A stretch of DNA of 64,000 bases from Closterium sp. NIES-65 (taxonomy: Eukaryota > Streptophyta > Zygnematophyceae > Desmidiales > Closteriaceae): positions 62,001-126,000 of the forward strand of contig CANXME010002547.1 of the NCBI GenBank assembly GCA_948144175.1, given 5' to 3'. The first letter of the stretch is position 1, and every line of letters begins with the position of its first letter. A program made the position numbers and the translations under genes. Below are positions 1-12,715 of this stretch, piece by piece. The notes beneath the pieces were generated by a model that saw only the letters and a list, made by a program, of their open reading frames with translations, did no database searches and was not told the DNA's origin.

Positions 1-941
1 CACCCGAAGAGTGGTCATCTTTGGGGTGGGAGAGAAGGTCTGAAAGTACTCAACTCCCTGCCGCTGACTGAAGCCTCGAGCCACGTAACGCGCCTTGAAG
101 ACAGGCGGAGAACCCGGCGGCCGCTTCACCCTGAAAATCCACATGCCACTGACGATGCTCGCCCCAGGTGGGGGAACCTCGTCCACGTAGGTGCCTGTGG
201 ACTTCCAGGAAGCCATCTCTGCGTCCATGGCTGACTGCCACTGAGAGGAGTAGGGACTCTCTATCGCCTCTGCGTAAGAGCGCGGAGTCGGGATGTCTGG
301 TGCATCCGGGTCTCCCTCAGGGGCAATCAGCATGGACACGAGATGAGGCAAAGCAGCACGAAAACACAGGAACTCCTCCTGCGTGTCCACAAGGACGTCC
401 GTGCTAAGAGCACACTCACCCCCGACGGAAGGAGGACAGACAGACTCAGACTCAGCAAGAAGACTAGCGGCGTAGTCTAGACGACATCGAGCAGCGAAGT
501 CGACAAGCTCAACAACTAAGGCAGACGCAGCAGTGGACTCAAAGGAAGGGTCAGTGACAACAGTAGCCAGGAGACGCGTGACAGTAGGACTGGCAGCACG
601 AAGAGAGTCAGACTCCGGGTAAGCAAGACAGGAAGAGAGGACTCTGGAGGAGACGACAAAGGGACACGCAGTGGAGCAGTGGAAGGACGCAGTGCCATCT
701 GGTGCGTGCCCGGGACCGCAGGAGGACGCTGACGCGGAACACGACGACTAGTGCTAGCAGCACGAACAGGCGACGCAGGACGAGACGCAGGCTCACGATG
801 CTCCGTAAGACCTCCAGTAGGACCAGTGTAGGGAGAAGGAGCAGGTAGTGGGGAGGCGGGCTGTAACTGTGACTCGGACTGGACAGGCAGTGGACAATCT
901 AAGGGAGGAGCAGGACCAGTAGAGGGTGGAAGACGAAGAAC

Positions 942-1159
942 TGTTACAATAGTAGATTAAGCTAAGACTAGGGTTTTGGGTAGGAGGAGACTTAGTGAGA
1001 AACATGTCGAGAGAGTTTGCCAAAAGAGGGGTTTCATTATAGAATCAAAGGTACAAATAGGCAAGAAGCAAGACAAGAAGGTGCACCACCAAACAGGATG
1101 ATTAGGATAACTACACTACAGCTAGAACCACATGCAGTTATAACAATATAATTTTGACA
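942..1159 (-). repeat. 3' LTR of element T
   Basis: 218 bp, TG...CA ends, no difference seen by eye from the copy at 2126-2343. Confidence 0.92.
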
Positions 1160-2103
1160 TCCCCCCATAACTACATGGAGGAATAGCCAAGTGCAAGACA
1201 CAACCTGCAGGGGTACATCATAGACAGAGAAAACAGCAACAGCAAGCAAGAGCAGTTGCAACCAGTGCAGTGGTAGCAGATTCAGCTGCACCAACCCCTC
1301 AGCCAAGATAGAAACAGCGGAAGCAAGTGTAGGGGCGGCAGGTCGCCTAAGGAGCAGGCTCTGTGGCTGCAACGTGCAGCAGGACAGTAGCGGCTCGACG
1401 GCAGCACCTGCAGGCCCCAGCAGCAGGTAGCAAAAGACAGGGCAGGTGGCGACAGGGGCGACAGCTGGAGGTGCCACAGTAGCAGCTGGCGGCAGCAGAA
1501 GATGCCCGGCTGAATTTCGCCACTGTCTCACCCTCCCCCCCACGGCAGCACGTGCGGCAGTGAGAGAGAGAGGAGGAGGGGTGGCTGCTGGCTCGGCAGA
1601 ATCTCTCTCGTCACTCCCTCACACTCTCCCCCTTTTCCCTCAACCTCCCCCCGCAACCTGCCGCTGGCGCTGGCTTCTGCCATCCGCGCTGGCGCCTGGC
1701 ACCGGCGTCCGCTTCGAGCGTTGGCGTCCGCGCCGGCGTTAGCGCTGGCGCTGGGCGCTGGCGCCGGCGTTGGTGCCTGGCGCTGGCGTCGGCGCTTGCG
1801 TCTGGCGGTGGCGTCCGCGACGACGTCGGGAGCAGGCGTCCGCGTTGGAAGCGGGCGCCGAGGCGACGGGACGCGGGGCGCCGATGCGAGGCGCCGCGGC
1901 GACAGATCGTGGGTCGCCGCGGCGACGGGACGCGGAGCGCCGCGGCGACTGCAGCGGCAGGGCGACGGGGCGAGCGACGAGCGTAGGAGCTGCCATTCCG
2001 TGAGCTGGCAGAAACGAGCATGAAGCTTCTGCAGTATTTGCGCTTCTGCGCTAGCAGGGGCTTCATTGCTACGAAAGGGTGGGCCCATTTAGACGTAGGT
2101 CCA

Positions 2104-2125
2104 GGAGCTTACAGCTCTGATAGCA
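2104..2125 (-). other. Primer binding site of element T
   Basis: The minus strand reads TGCTATCAGAGC directly after the LTR, one base off the classical plant initiator-tRNA-Met site TGGTATCAGAGC. This fixes the element's orientation. Confidence 0.8.
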
Positions 2126-2343
2126 TGTTACAATAGTAGATTAAGCTAAGACTAGGGTTTTGGGTAGGAGGAGACTTAGTGAGAAACATGTCGAGAGAGT
2201 TTGCCAAAAGAGGGGTTTCATTATAGAATCAAAGGTACAAATAGGCAAGAAGCAAGACAAGAAGGTGCACCACCAAACAGGATGATTAGGATAACTACAC
2301 TACAGCTAGAACCACATGCAGTTATAACAATATAATTTTGACA
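2126..2343 (-). repeat. 5' LTR of element T
   Basis: 218 bp, TG...CA ends. Identity with its partner implies that few or no mutations have accumulated since insertion. Confidence 0.92.
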
Positions 2344-4399
2344 AGAACGTGCTCAAGGAGTGGAACGAAGTACGGCCGTGGCCGCGCAGCACCTCCACAA
2401 CCAGCAGGGACAGTACCAGCACCCCCAGGGTCGGCCCCGACTCCAGCAGCTCCACCAGCTCTAGGAGCCGCAACTCCAGCACCCATAGGAGCACTGGCAC
2501 CAACAGTAGCTCAAGCTCCAGCAGGACCACCGGAAGACTCAACAGCCCCAGCTCCAGCAGCTCCTACTTCAGCAGCACTGCCAGCTCTAGCACCGCCTGC
2601 AGCTCCAGCACCAGGAACACCCCCAGGCCGAGCAGCTCCAACACCCCTAGCAGTAGTAGAACCTCCAGCTCCGGCAGCACCTCCTGCTCCAGCAGCACGG
2701 CTCCAGCACCGAGCAAACCACTCGCGCAGCTCCTGTGGAGAGGGTAGCTACCGCCGGGACGAAGCACCCGAATGACCTCCAGACCCAGTACCGCTAGACT
2801 CCACACGAGCAGGCCTAGCACCCTCAGGCTCCGCACCCCCAGTCGTAGCAACCCCAGGCTCAGCACCCCTAGACTCAGCAACCCCACGCTCAGCACCCCC
2901 AGACTCAGCACCCCCAGGCTCAGCACCCCCAGACCCCGCACCTGCAGGCTCAGCACCCCTAGCAGCACCAGAGTAAACAGCTACCTCGACAGGCTCGAGT
3001 GCGTCTACCTGAGACACACCTGAGGGGGCAGGACCCTGAGGGGGAAGGGGGTCTACCGGGGGGGGACCTGGCGCGAGAAAGAGCGGCGGCGGGGGGAGAG
3101 ATGCAGTGCGGTAGGGGAAGAGACGGTAGTAAGGAACCGACTCGTCAAACGTGACGTCCTGGGAAGACATAACACGGCACAAGGTGGGGTGGTAAACCTG
3201 CCTACCAAGCGTGTCAAGGGGGAAGCCAAGGAAGACGCAGGGCACAGCACGGGGGGACAGCTTGTCCGCAGACAAGTCGTGGACAAAAGCTCGAGATCCC
3301 CAGACACAGAACGCAGACGCATCGCCAACTTTCCCCATCCACCGCAAGGCGGGGGAGGTCTCGCAGAAGGTCAGAGGAAAACTCTCCGCCTCTGTCGGAG
3401 TGCACACGCAGAACAGGAAAGTCTGAGCCGAAACTCTCTTTCCGCTCGAGACGAGCTGCGCGGATCCAGTCGATCAACACCTCAGTGACCTCACCCTTGC
3501 TGCGCAAGGGTAAGACTGGGGTGTAACGCGAGTAGTCGTCAACCACCAGCAGGAAGTAACGCTCGTGACCCTGTCCACGGACGCGGGCTGGGCCCCACAC
3601 GTCCAGGTGAAGCGTCTGCAGCGGAGCCTCTGTCGAAGGAAACTCGGAGGAGTGAGGAGCGGCGCACTGCCGCCCCTCGACGTAGGGAACGCAGGTAGGG
3701 GCACGGCCCCGGGGGTAGGGGAGGGAGGGACCGGGGGAGACCAGAGACAAGGACACGGGAGGCCATGCCTCGGAGACGCGGCAGGGAGGGGTGACCAAGG
3801 CGGTGGTGCTAGAGGAGAGTCTGGTGAGACAGGAGACGACACAAGCAGGGGGCCGACTCAGGACCAGACATGGACGCTGCAGCAAAAGCCTGACCCGACA
3901 CAGCTACCTGACCAGACGCAGCAACCGGAGGAGACTCAGTAGTCACTGTGTATAGGCTCGACCCCGGCTGACGGGTGAACGTGGCCAAGTTTTGGCCCAT
4001 CCGAGCACACGTACAGTGGGTCACTCGCTGACTTGCAGGAGTGAACTGGTCAACCCCCCTATCCTGTAGGTCAGCACCACTCACCAATTTCGTAGAGAAC
4101 GAGGGCAGGTAAAGACCTGACAGGGTGCCAGAAGGGGCCGCCGGACAAGTTAAGACAGTGGAGAAGTGGGCAAGGACAGGACCCCCAGAGGGATCCGCCA
4201 GGGAGACTGCAACCGGCCGACTAAGCGGCGTGAGTGTGGTGCGGTCTCGAAAGAAGGAGCGGGAAGCACCCGAGTCAAGGGTGAAGGTGTGCAAAACCTG
4301 AGCCGATGTGGTACCTCAGAGAGCAGACTCACGATCACCTGGGGCAGCAGACTCACCACCACCTGGAGCAGCAGACGCACTAGCACCAAGAGCAGCAGC

Positions 4400-4532
4400 T
4401 GTCAGAACATTATAGCTTATACATTTGTGTAGGCTGTAGTGGGGTAGCCCATATGGGGTACAACCCAATTAGGGTTAGTACTTGTACCCAACTGTTTCAT
4501 AGTTCATTCATTCTTTCGTTTCATTCTTCACA
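4400..4532 (+). repeat. 5' LTR of element C
   Basis: 133 bp beginning TGTCAG and ending TTCACA, followed at once by the primer-binding-like site. Its 3' end (from 4489) recurs at 10285-10328 as the other end of the element. Confidence 0.85.
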
Positions 4533-4610
4533 TGATATAGAGCTGGTTCCCTCGTGGGAACTGTTCCTAGGGCCCACCAACCTTTTTTTTTCCTGCTGGG
4601 AGCACGCTTG

Positions 4611-5460
4611 GCCCCGAGTCGTCCCCCCTCTAGCGGCCTCTAGCGGCCCCTTCTACGGCCTCCAACGGCCCCTCTTATGGCCCCTAACGGCCCCGTCGCG
4701 CCGCTCTTTCGGCCCCGTCGCGCCGCCCTTGAGCCCTCGTCACGCCGCCCTTGCGGCCCCGTCGCGTTGCCCCTTACGCGACCTCGTCGCCGCCCTTTCC
4801 TACGGCCCTGTCGCCGCCCTTTCAACGGCCCCGTCGCCGCCCTTTTAGCGGCCCCGTCGCCGCCCTTCCATGGCCCTATCGCCGCCATTTCACGGCCTCG
4901 CCACCCACCCTTACAGCGGCCCCGTCGCCTGCCCTTCCGTGGCCCCGACACCGCCCTAAAGCGGCCCCGTCGCTGCCCTCCAGCGGCCCCGTCGCTACCC
5001 TTTAGCGGCCCCGTCGCCCGCCCTTTCAGCGGCCCCACCGCCGCCCCTTCAGCGGCCCCGTCGCCGCCCGCCCTTTCAGCGGGCCCCGTCGCCGCCCTTT
5101 CAGCGGCCCGTTGCCGCCCTTCCCTCGGCCCGTCGCCGCCCTTTCAGCGGCCCGTCGCCGCCTTTTCAGCGGCCTGTCGCCGCCCTTTCAGCGGCCGTGT
5201 CGCCGCCCTTCCAAGGCCCCGTCGCCGCTCATGCGCCCAGCGCCCGAGCCGCCGAGCAGCTGAACCGCCGAGCAGCCTAGCCGCCCGACCGCCGAGCCGC
5301 CCAGCCGCCGAGCTGCCCAGCGCCGCCACCTAGCAGCCGAGCCGCCCAGCAGCCGAGCCGCCCGACCGCCGAGCCGCCCAGCCGCCCGACTGCCGAGCCG
5401 CCCAGCAGCCGAGCCGTCGAGCCGCCGAGCAGCCGCGCCGCACCGCAGCCGAGGCGCTAT
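4611..5460 (+). repeat. GC-rich leader repeats of element C
   Basis: Degenerate tandem repeats of a roughly 20-bp unit around GGCCCCGTCGCCGCCCTTT, giving way after about 5220 to GCCGCC(C/G)AGC repeats. It lies between primer site and gag, with no coding signal. Long open frames on either strand here come from composition. Confidence 0.7.
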
Positions 5461-8400
5461 CTTCTGTCGGCCTGCCCGGGACCCCCCCACTTGCCTGGTA
5501 AGAGCAGCGTCTCTGCCACTAAACTGCCCTGCCCAACTGTACTCACTGCCTGTCTACTGCTGTCATGGACTCCCTTAGTGTTCTCACCTTTGACTCTGAG
5601 GGTCGGGTAGTTGAGTTTGAGGTCTGGGTAGATGATCTGCAGCTTTTCCTATAGTGCGATAGGGCAGACGGTCTCTCCCTGTTTGACCTCAGTTCTGGTG
5701 CCTCTCCTGCCCCTGCTGCTGATGCTGACGCCACTGTTTGCTCACAGTGGGCCACGCGTGATGGTGCTGCTCGCCTTGCTGTGCGCCGCCACTTACCGAC
5801 CACTGAGCGTGCACACTTTAGTCAGTACAAGAGTGCTCAGACCCTGTACGACGCTGTAGTTGCACGCTACTCTTCCCCTGCCACTGCTGCACTGAAGCCG
5901 GCCTCATTCTACCGTACCTCTTCCCTGACCTTGCTGCCTTTCCCACAGTCGCTGACCTCATTCACGCACCTCTGCACTAGTGACACTCGCTACCGCGCTG
6001 CGCTTCCTGCTGAGTTCTGCGCCAAGAACCCCCCCCCCCCATGTACATCACCCTCTACTACATAGTCACCTGGCTCCTTAACTCTCTCCGCGTAGTCAGG
6101 GACCACTTCCTCTAAGTTTGCCCCACCACTCTCACCGTTGACCTCCTCGAGAAGGCCCTCCTAGCGGTAGAGAAGAGCATAGTCGGTGTAGGAGCCTCTC
6201 GTGGTGACCCTCGCACCCCCGTCTTTGAGGGGTGTTCTCCCTCCCCCCTCTTGCCCTCTGTTGCCTCTGTTGCAGCGGCCGACCTCGTTGGCTTCGAGTC
6301 GGTCGGCGCTGCGTCTGCCCCGAGTGGGAGACGCCGCACCGGCAAGGGCAAGGGGGGCAAGGGACGCTGGAGGGGCTGGAGGGGGCGGTGGAGGTGGTGG
6401 TGGAGGGAGTGGAGGGAGTGGGGGTGGTAGTGGGAGTGGTGCCAGGGGTGGCGGCGGCGGCGGCAGCAGTGGAGGCGGCGGAGGCGGTGGTGGTGGCGGA
6501 GGGAGCGGAGGCGGCGGAGGGACCAGAGGCGGCGAAGGTGGCGGAGGAGGCGGAGGTGGAGGAGGCGGCGGAGGCAGCGGTGGCGGCGGCGGTGGCGGAG
6601 CGGGTCGCGACTCTGCACAGAGGAGTGGCTCATGTGGTGGTCGGCGCCAGCAGCAGCGGAGCGGTGTGACCCTGTCCCCTCAGCAGCTTCGTGAGTGGTA
6701 CACTGCGCGTCAGCGCGATGGAGGTTTTGGTCCCTGCACTTACGTCCTCCGTACCGGCGACTGAGCTGGTGAATAGTGCAGAGGCCCGCACTCCACCCAG
6801 CGCTGCTTCGGTCGCCTGACGGACGCGTGGCGTCGCCAGTTCCCTGAGGCGACACAGATCCCTCGCTGGGGAGATCTGTCTAGGGCGGGAGTTGTCGTCT
6901 TTGATCTTAACTATGATGCTATTCTTGCTGCCATGTATGCTATTGATGATAGTGTTGTGGGTGACTGTTACCTGTGTGTACCGCCTAACCCAGGGCATTG
7001 AGGCTACTGCTCTAGGTGCTGGTGAGGCTGCTGCTCTAGGTGCTAGTGCGTCAGCTGCCCCAGGTGCTAGTGCGTCTGCTGCCCCAGGTGCTGGTGAGTC
7101 TGCGCTCTCAGGTACTACGTCGGCTCAGGCCTTACACACCTTCACCCTTGACTCGGGTGCACCCCGCTCTTTCTTTCGAGACCGCACCACTCTTACGCCG
7201 CTCAGTCGGCCGGTTGCAGTCTCCCTGGCAGACCCCTCTGGGGGTCCTGTCCTTGCTAGCTTCTCCACTGTCTTACCGTGCCCGGCAGCCCCCTTTGGCA
7301 CCCTGTCAGGTCTCTACCTCCCCTCGTTCTCTACAAACTTGGTGAGTGGAGCGGACCTACATGGATAGGGGGGTTGACCAGTTCACTCCTGCTAGTCAGC
7401 GAGTGACCCACTGCACGTGTGCTCGGACAGGCCGACACTTGGCCACGTTCACCCGTCGGCCAGGGTCGAGCCTGTACACCCTTACTACTGAGTCTCCTCC
7501 GGCTGCTGAGTCTGGCCAGGTAGCTGCGTCGAGTCAGGTGTTAGCTGCAGCGTCCAGGTCCGGTCCTGAGTCTGCTCCCTGCTCGTGTCGTCTGTTGTCC
7601 CACCAGACTCTCCTTTAGCACCACCGCCTTGGTCACCCCTCCCTACCTCGTCTCCGAGGCATGGCCTCCCGTGTCCTTGTCTCTGGTCCCCCTCGGTCTC
7701 TCCCTTCTCTACCTCCGGGGCCTGGCCCTACCTGCGTCCCCTACGTCGAGGGGCGACAGCGCGCCGCCCCTCACTCCTCCGAGTTTCCTCCTGACAGAGG
7801 CTCCGCTGCAGACTCTCCACATGGACGTGTGGGGCCCAGCCCGCGTTAGTGGGCAGGGGCGCGAGCGGTACTTCCTGCTGGTGGTTGACGACTACTCGCG
7901 TTACACCACAGTCTTCCCCTTGCGCAGCAAGGATGACATCACTGAGGTGTTGATCAACTAGATCCGCGCAGCTCGTCTCCAGCTCAGAGAGAGTTTCCGC
8001 TCGGACTTTCCTGTTCTGCGTCTGCACTCAGACAGAGGCGGAGAGTTTTCCTCTGCACGTCTGGGAGCCTTCTGTTGTGCACAGGGCATCCGCCAGACCT
8101 TCACGCTTCCGGACTCTCCATAGCAAAATGGGATTGCTGAGCGCCGCATTGGCATGGTCATGGACGTCGCTCGTACGTCCATGATGCATGCGCCTGCCCC
8201 CCATTTTCTGTGGCAGTTTGCGGTTCAGTACGCCGCGCATCAGCTCAACCTTCAGCCCCGGGTCTCCTTGCCAGACACCTCCCCTGCCTTGCGGTGGACC
8301 GGGAAGGTTGGCGATGCGTGTGCATTTCGGGTCTGGGGATCTCGGGCGTTTGTCCGCGACTTGTCTGCGGACAAGCTGTCCCCCCGTGCTGTTCCCTGCG

Positions 8401-10284
8401 ATTTCCTTGGCTTCCCCCCTGCCGCGCCTGGTTGGCAGTTTTACCACCCCACCTCGCGCCGTGTTCTGTCCTCCCAGGACGTCACCGTTGACGAGTCGGT
8501 ACCTTACTACCGTCTCTTCCCCTACCGCACTGCGCCTCTCCCCCCGCCGCCGCTCTTCCTTGCACCAGGTCCTCCCCCGGTAGAGCCCCTCCCCCCTCAG
8601 GGTCCTGCCCCGTCAGGTGTGTCCCAGATAGACGTAGTCGAGCCTGTCGAGGTAGTTGTTGACTCTGGTGCTGCTAGAGGTGCTGAGCCTGCGGGTGCCG
8701 GGTCTGGGGGTGCTGAGACTGGGGGTGCTGAGACTGGGGGTGCTGAGTCTGGGGGTGCTGAGACTGGGGGTGCGGAGCCTGGGGGTGTGGAGCCTGGAGG
8801 TGCGGAGCCTGGGGGTGCTGAGCCTGGGGGCGCTGCGTCTGCTCGTGTGGACGCCGGCGGTGCTTCGTCGAGGCGGGAGTCGCTCTCTCCACAGGAGCTG
8901 CGCGAGTGGTTTGCCCGTCGCTGGAGACGTGCTGCTGAGACTGGGGGTGCTGCTCGGGCTACTGGAGTTGGTCCTGCTGGAGCTGCTACCGGTACTGGTG
9001 CTACTGGAGCTGGAGCTGCTAGGGGTGTTGGCGCTGGTGTTTCTACTGGCGCTGGTGCGTCTGGGGGTGCTGCTGAGGCTGCTGGAGCTGCCGGTCCTAC
9101 TGGAGTTGGTGTTGCTGGAGCTGGAGCTGCTGGGGGTGTTGACGCTGGTGGTACTGCTGGCGCTGGTGCTTCTGAGGGTGCTGGAGTTGGCGCTGGTGGA
9201 GCTGGAGGTGCTGCTGGCGCTGGTGCTGCCGCTGGGAGTACTGGTGCCGTCCTTGCTGGTTCTGGAGGCGGTGCGCGGCCGAGGCCGTACTGGTGCCGTC
9301 CTTGCTGGAGCAGGTTCTTAATCTCCCGCCCTCTACTGGTCCTACTCCTCCCTTAGAGTGTCCACAGCCTGTCCAGTCGCAGTCACAGTTACAGCCCGCC
9401 TCCCCTCTTCCTGCTCCTTCTCCCTACACTGGTCCTACAGGAGGTCTTGCTAAGCGTCGTGAGCCTGCGTCTCGTCCTGCGTCGCCTGTTCGTGCTGCTC
9501 GCACTAGTGGTCGTACTGCGCGTCCGCGTCCTCCTGCGGTCCCCGGGTACACACCAGATGGCACTACGTCCTTCCACTGCTCCTCTGCGTGTCCCGTTTC
9601 CGTCTCCTCCAAAGTCCTCTCTTCCTTCTCTTGCTGACCCGGAGTCTGACTCCCTTCGTGCTGCTAGTCCTTCGGTCACGCGCCTTCTTGCTACTGTTGT
9701 CACTGACCCTTCCTTTGAGTCCACTGCTGCGTCTGCCCTAGTTGCTGAGCTTGCCGACTTCGCTGCTCGCTGTCGTCTAGACTACGCTGCTAGTCTCGTT
9801 GCTAAGTCTGAGTCTGTCTGTCCTCCGTCCGTTGAGGGTGAGTGTGCTCTTAGCATGGACGTCCTTGAGGACAGGCAGGAGGAGTTCCAGTGCTTTGCTG
9901 CTGCTTTGCCCCATCTTGTGTCCACGCTGATTGCCCCTGAGGGAGACCCGGATGCACTAGACATCCCGACTCCTCGATCGTACGCTGAGGCGATCGAGGG
10001 TCCCTACTCCTCTCAGTGGCAGTCGGCCATGGACGCATAGATGGCTTCCTGGAAGTCCACAGGCACCTACGTGGACGAGGTTCCCCCACCAGGGGCGAAC
10101 ATCGTCATTGGCATGTGGATTTTCAGGGTGAAGCGGCCGCCGGGTTCTCCTCCTGTCTTCAAGGCGCGTTACGTGGCTCGAGGCTTCAGTCAGCGGCAGG
10201 GAGTTGCCATCCCAAAGATGACCACTCTTCGGGTGCTGCTGCACATAGCCGCTTTGCGCGACTACGAGCTTCACTCTCTCCACT

Positions 10285-10328
10285 CAATTGTTTCTTAGTT
10301 CATTCATTCTCTCGTTCCATTCTTCACA
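10285..10328 (+). repeat. 3' LTR remnant of element C
   Basis: About 44 bp alignable to 4489-4532 with a few mismatches, ending in the same TTCACA. It marks the right border of element C against element A. Confidence 0.8.
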
Positions 10329-11769
10329 GGAGCCTCACCAGCACCTAGAGCAGCAGCCTCAATGCCCGGGTCAGGCGGAACACAGAGGTAACAGTCACCC
10401 TCATCACTAGTAGACACAACATACATTGCAGCAAGAATAGCATCATAATCAAGATCAAAGATAGCAACCCCCGACCTAAGCAGCTCGCCCCAGCGAGGGA
10501 TCTCAGTGGCGTCAGGGAACTGGAGATGCCAGGCGTCCGTCATGCGGCCAAAGCAGCGTTGGGTGGTGTGCGGGTCGCCGCACGGCTCACCAGTGCGGTC
10601 GCCGGTACGCAAGACGTAGGCATAGGGACCAGCACCCCCACCCCGCTGACGCGTAGCGTACCACTCACGAAGCTGCTGGGGGGGCGGGGTCTCACGAGTG
10701 TGCTGCTGCTGCTGGCGCTGACCACCACCGTAGCCACCCGGCTGCACAGAGCCACCTCGACCAGCTCCACCGCCGCTGCCGCCAGCGCCGCCACCGCCGC
10801 CTTCTCCGCTCCCACCGCCGCCACCGCCTCCGCCTCCACCGCTGCCACCGAAGCCCCCACCCCCGCCACCACTCCCACCGCCACCCCCACCCCCTCCGCC
10901 GCCTCCACCGCCACCACCACCGCACCCTCCAGCTCCTCCAGCGCCCTTGCCCCCTTTGCCCTTGCCGTTGCGGCGTCTCCCGCTAGGGGCAGACGCAGCA
11001 CCAACCGACTCGGTGCCAACGAGGTCGACAGCACCAGCAGAGGCAACAGAGGGCAATAGGGGGGAAGGGGAGCACCCCTCAAAGAAGGGGGCACGAGGGT
11101 CACCACGAGAGGCCCCTATAGCGACTATACCCTTCTCAGCTGCAAGGAGGCGCTCCTCGAGGACGTCAACGATGAGTGTGGTGGGGCAAACAGAGAGGAA
11201 GTGGTCCCTGACCGAGCGAAGGGAGTCAGGCAGCCGGCTGACTAGGTAGTAGAGGGTGATGTACATGGGGGGGGGTTCTTGGCGCAAAACTCAGCAGTAA
11301 GCGCAGCGCGGTAGCGGGTGTCACTAGTGCGGAGGTGCGTAATGAGGTCAGCGACTATGGGAAAGGCGGCGAGGTCACGGAACACGTACGGCAGCATGAG
11401 GCGGCTAAGGGCAGCGGTGGCAGGGGAAGAGTAGCGTGCAACTACAGCGTGGTACAAGGTCTTAGCACTCTTGTATTGACTAAAGTGCGCGCGCTCAGTG
11501 GACGGCAGGTGACTACGCACAACAAGACGGACAGCAGCATCGCGTGTGACCCACTATGAGTGAACAGTACTGTCAGCATCGGCAGTAGGGGCAGCAGAGG
11601 CGCCAGACGTGAGATCGAACAGTGAGAGACCGTCTTTTCTATCGCACTGCAGGAAAAGCTGCAGATCATCGACCAAGACCTCAAAGTCGACAGCCCGACT
11701 CTCAGCATCAAAGGTGAGCACATTGGGGGTAGGCATGACAGCAGCAGCAGCAAGCTAGCAGCAGCAGCA

Positions 11770-12420
11770 GCAGCAGAAGCAGGTTAGCAGTAGTAGCAAC
11801 AGAAGGCGCGTGGCTCGGCGGTGCGCTTACCAGGGGCGGGTGGGTAGAAGTCCGCAAGTGGTGGGGCAAGGCCGAGGTGCGCCGGCAGGAACAGGGCCGC
11901 GACAGGGCGGCATAGGAGGGCCGCGCCTCGGCTGCAGGGTAGGGCCGGGACGGCGGCGGCGGCTGTCACGGCAATGGCAGCGGCGATTGTCTCAGCAGCA
12001 GCGGCGGCGGCTGTCACGGCAGCAGCGGCGGTGGCGACCGGCCGTGGCGGAAGCAGCGGCAGCAGGTGCGACGACAGCTGCTGTTGGGGCGGCGACGACG
12101 GGGCGGCAAGGTTGTGAAGAGCCGCGGAGGGGCCGCGAAGGGGCCGCGAAGAGCCGCGAAGGGGCCGCGGAGGGGCTGTGAAGGGGCTGCGAAGGGCCGC
12201 GAACGGCCGCGAAGGGGCTACGAAGGGTCGTGAGGGGGGCCACGAAGGGCCGCGAAGGGCTGAAAGAGGGGTCGCGAAGGGCTGAGAAGGGGCCGCGAAG
12301 GGGCCTTAAGGGGCGCGACGAGCCGCTAAGGGCAGGGGACGCGACGGGAGGGCAGGCGCAGGGGGCGCGACTAGGGCAAGCGCGAAGCGCGCTCCGGGCA
12401 GGTAAGGAAAAAAAAAAAAA
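11770..12420 (-). repeat. GC-rich leader repeats of element A
   Basis: Between the primer site and the gag start (about 11736) lies a GC-rich stretch made of short degenerate repeats about the word GGGCCGCGAAGG, with CAG/CGG-rich runs. The other three copia elements have GC-rich leaders of similar size, but built from different units. Confidence 0.6.
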
Positions 12421-12458
12421 TCGTAATAGTGGTGGTCCCTAGAAAACGTTCCCAGTAG

Positions 12459-12476
12459 GGAACCTGCTCTATTCCA
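12459..12476 (-). other. Primer binding site of element A
   Basis: Minus-strand sequence TGGAATAGAGCAGGTTCC touches the inner LTR border. It resembles the plant initiator-Met type site TGGTATCAGAGC at the first bases and is alignable to the sites of elements B and C. Confidence 0.6.
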
Positions 12477-12602
12477 TGTGAGAATTACGAGGAATGAAAT
12501 GACTAGGCAAAATGTGGGTACAAGTAGGAAACCTAGAAATGTTGTACCCTATAGTGTCAACCCCACTATAGCCTAGATAGACCATACCATATAAGTTTGA
12601 CA
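12477..12602 (-). repeat. 5' LTR of element A
   Basis: A 126-bp segment with TG and CA ends. On the minus strand it is followed directly by a primer-binding-like sequence. Internal stretches about the GGGTACAAC and CTTGTACCC words are shared with the LTRs of elements B, C and D, so the four families are related. Confidence 0.8.
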
Positions 12603-12715
12603 ATGCGCGCATTCATGTGAAAGTAGAAATGTGAAATTAAACAAGTACAAGTACCAACCCTAATTGGGCATCACTACAGCCTACATATATGCATCAGCAA
12701 TGTAATCATCTGACA
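12603..12715 (-). repeat. 3' LTR of element B, altered copy
   Basis: Shorter than its partner and only partly alignable toward 12603, where it touches the 5' LTR of element A. It is preceded on the minus strand by the purine tract. The exact left border is uncertain (12603 or 12616). Confidence 0.65.

Larger units (their letters stand above)
942..2343 (-). mobile_element. Short non-autonomous LTR element T (TRIM-like)
   Basis: A 1402-bp element with two 218-bp LTRs that look identical by eye, flanked by a 5-bp target duplication AGAAC (937-941 and 2344-2348). On the minus strand the 5' LTR is followed by a primer site containing TATCAGAGC, and the 3' LTR is preceded by a purine tract ATGGGGGGA. 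The 966-bp interior is very GC-rich and encodes no recognisable gag or pol. An open stretch at 1528-2088 (minus) would give an Ala/Pro/Arg-rich peptide of unknown meaning. Structurally it looks whole as a non-autonomous element and is very young. It sits inside the coding part of element A. Confidence 0.92.
4400..10328 (+). mobile_element. Copia element C, inserted into element A
   Basis: Plus-strand Ty1/copia fossil. Parts: 5' LTR 4400-4532; primer-binding-like site 4533-4551 (TGATATAGAGCTGGTTCCC); GC-rich leader to about 5564; gag, protease, integrase and part of reverse transcriptase from 5565 to about 10280; a short remnant of the 3' LTR at 10285-10328. Flanking bases GCAGC (4395-4399) and GGAGC (10329-10333) fit a 5-bp target duplication with one later change. 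Element A resumes in register on both sides. It is broken and incomplete, with about ten breaks or more. It is younger than A but clearly not recent. Confidence 0.88.
1..12602 (-). mobile_element. Copia element A, nested host element, open at left edge
   Basis: Ty1/copia LTR retrotransposon fossil on the minus strand. Its 5' LTR lies at 12477-12602, the leader and gag part at 10329-12476, and the protease, integrase and start of reverse transcriptase at 1-4399. The domain order (integrase before reverse transcriptase) is that of copia. Two younger elements split it: C at 4400-10328 and T at 942-2343. The host sequence on both sides of each insertion continues in register with the matching part of element B. 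The 3' end lies beyond the left edge. It is broken, with roughly ten breaks or more in the part seen, apart from the insertions. It is older than both elements it carries. Confidence 0.85.
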
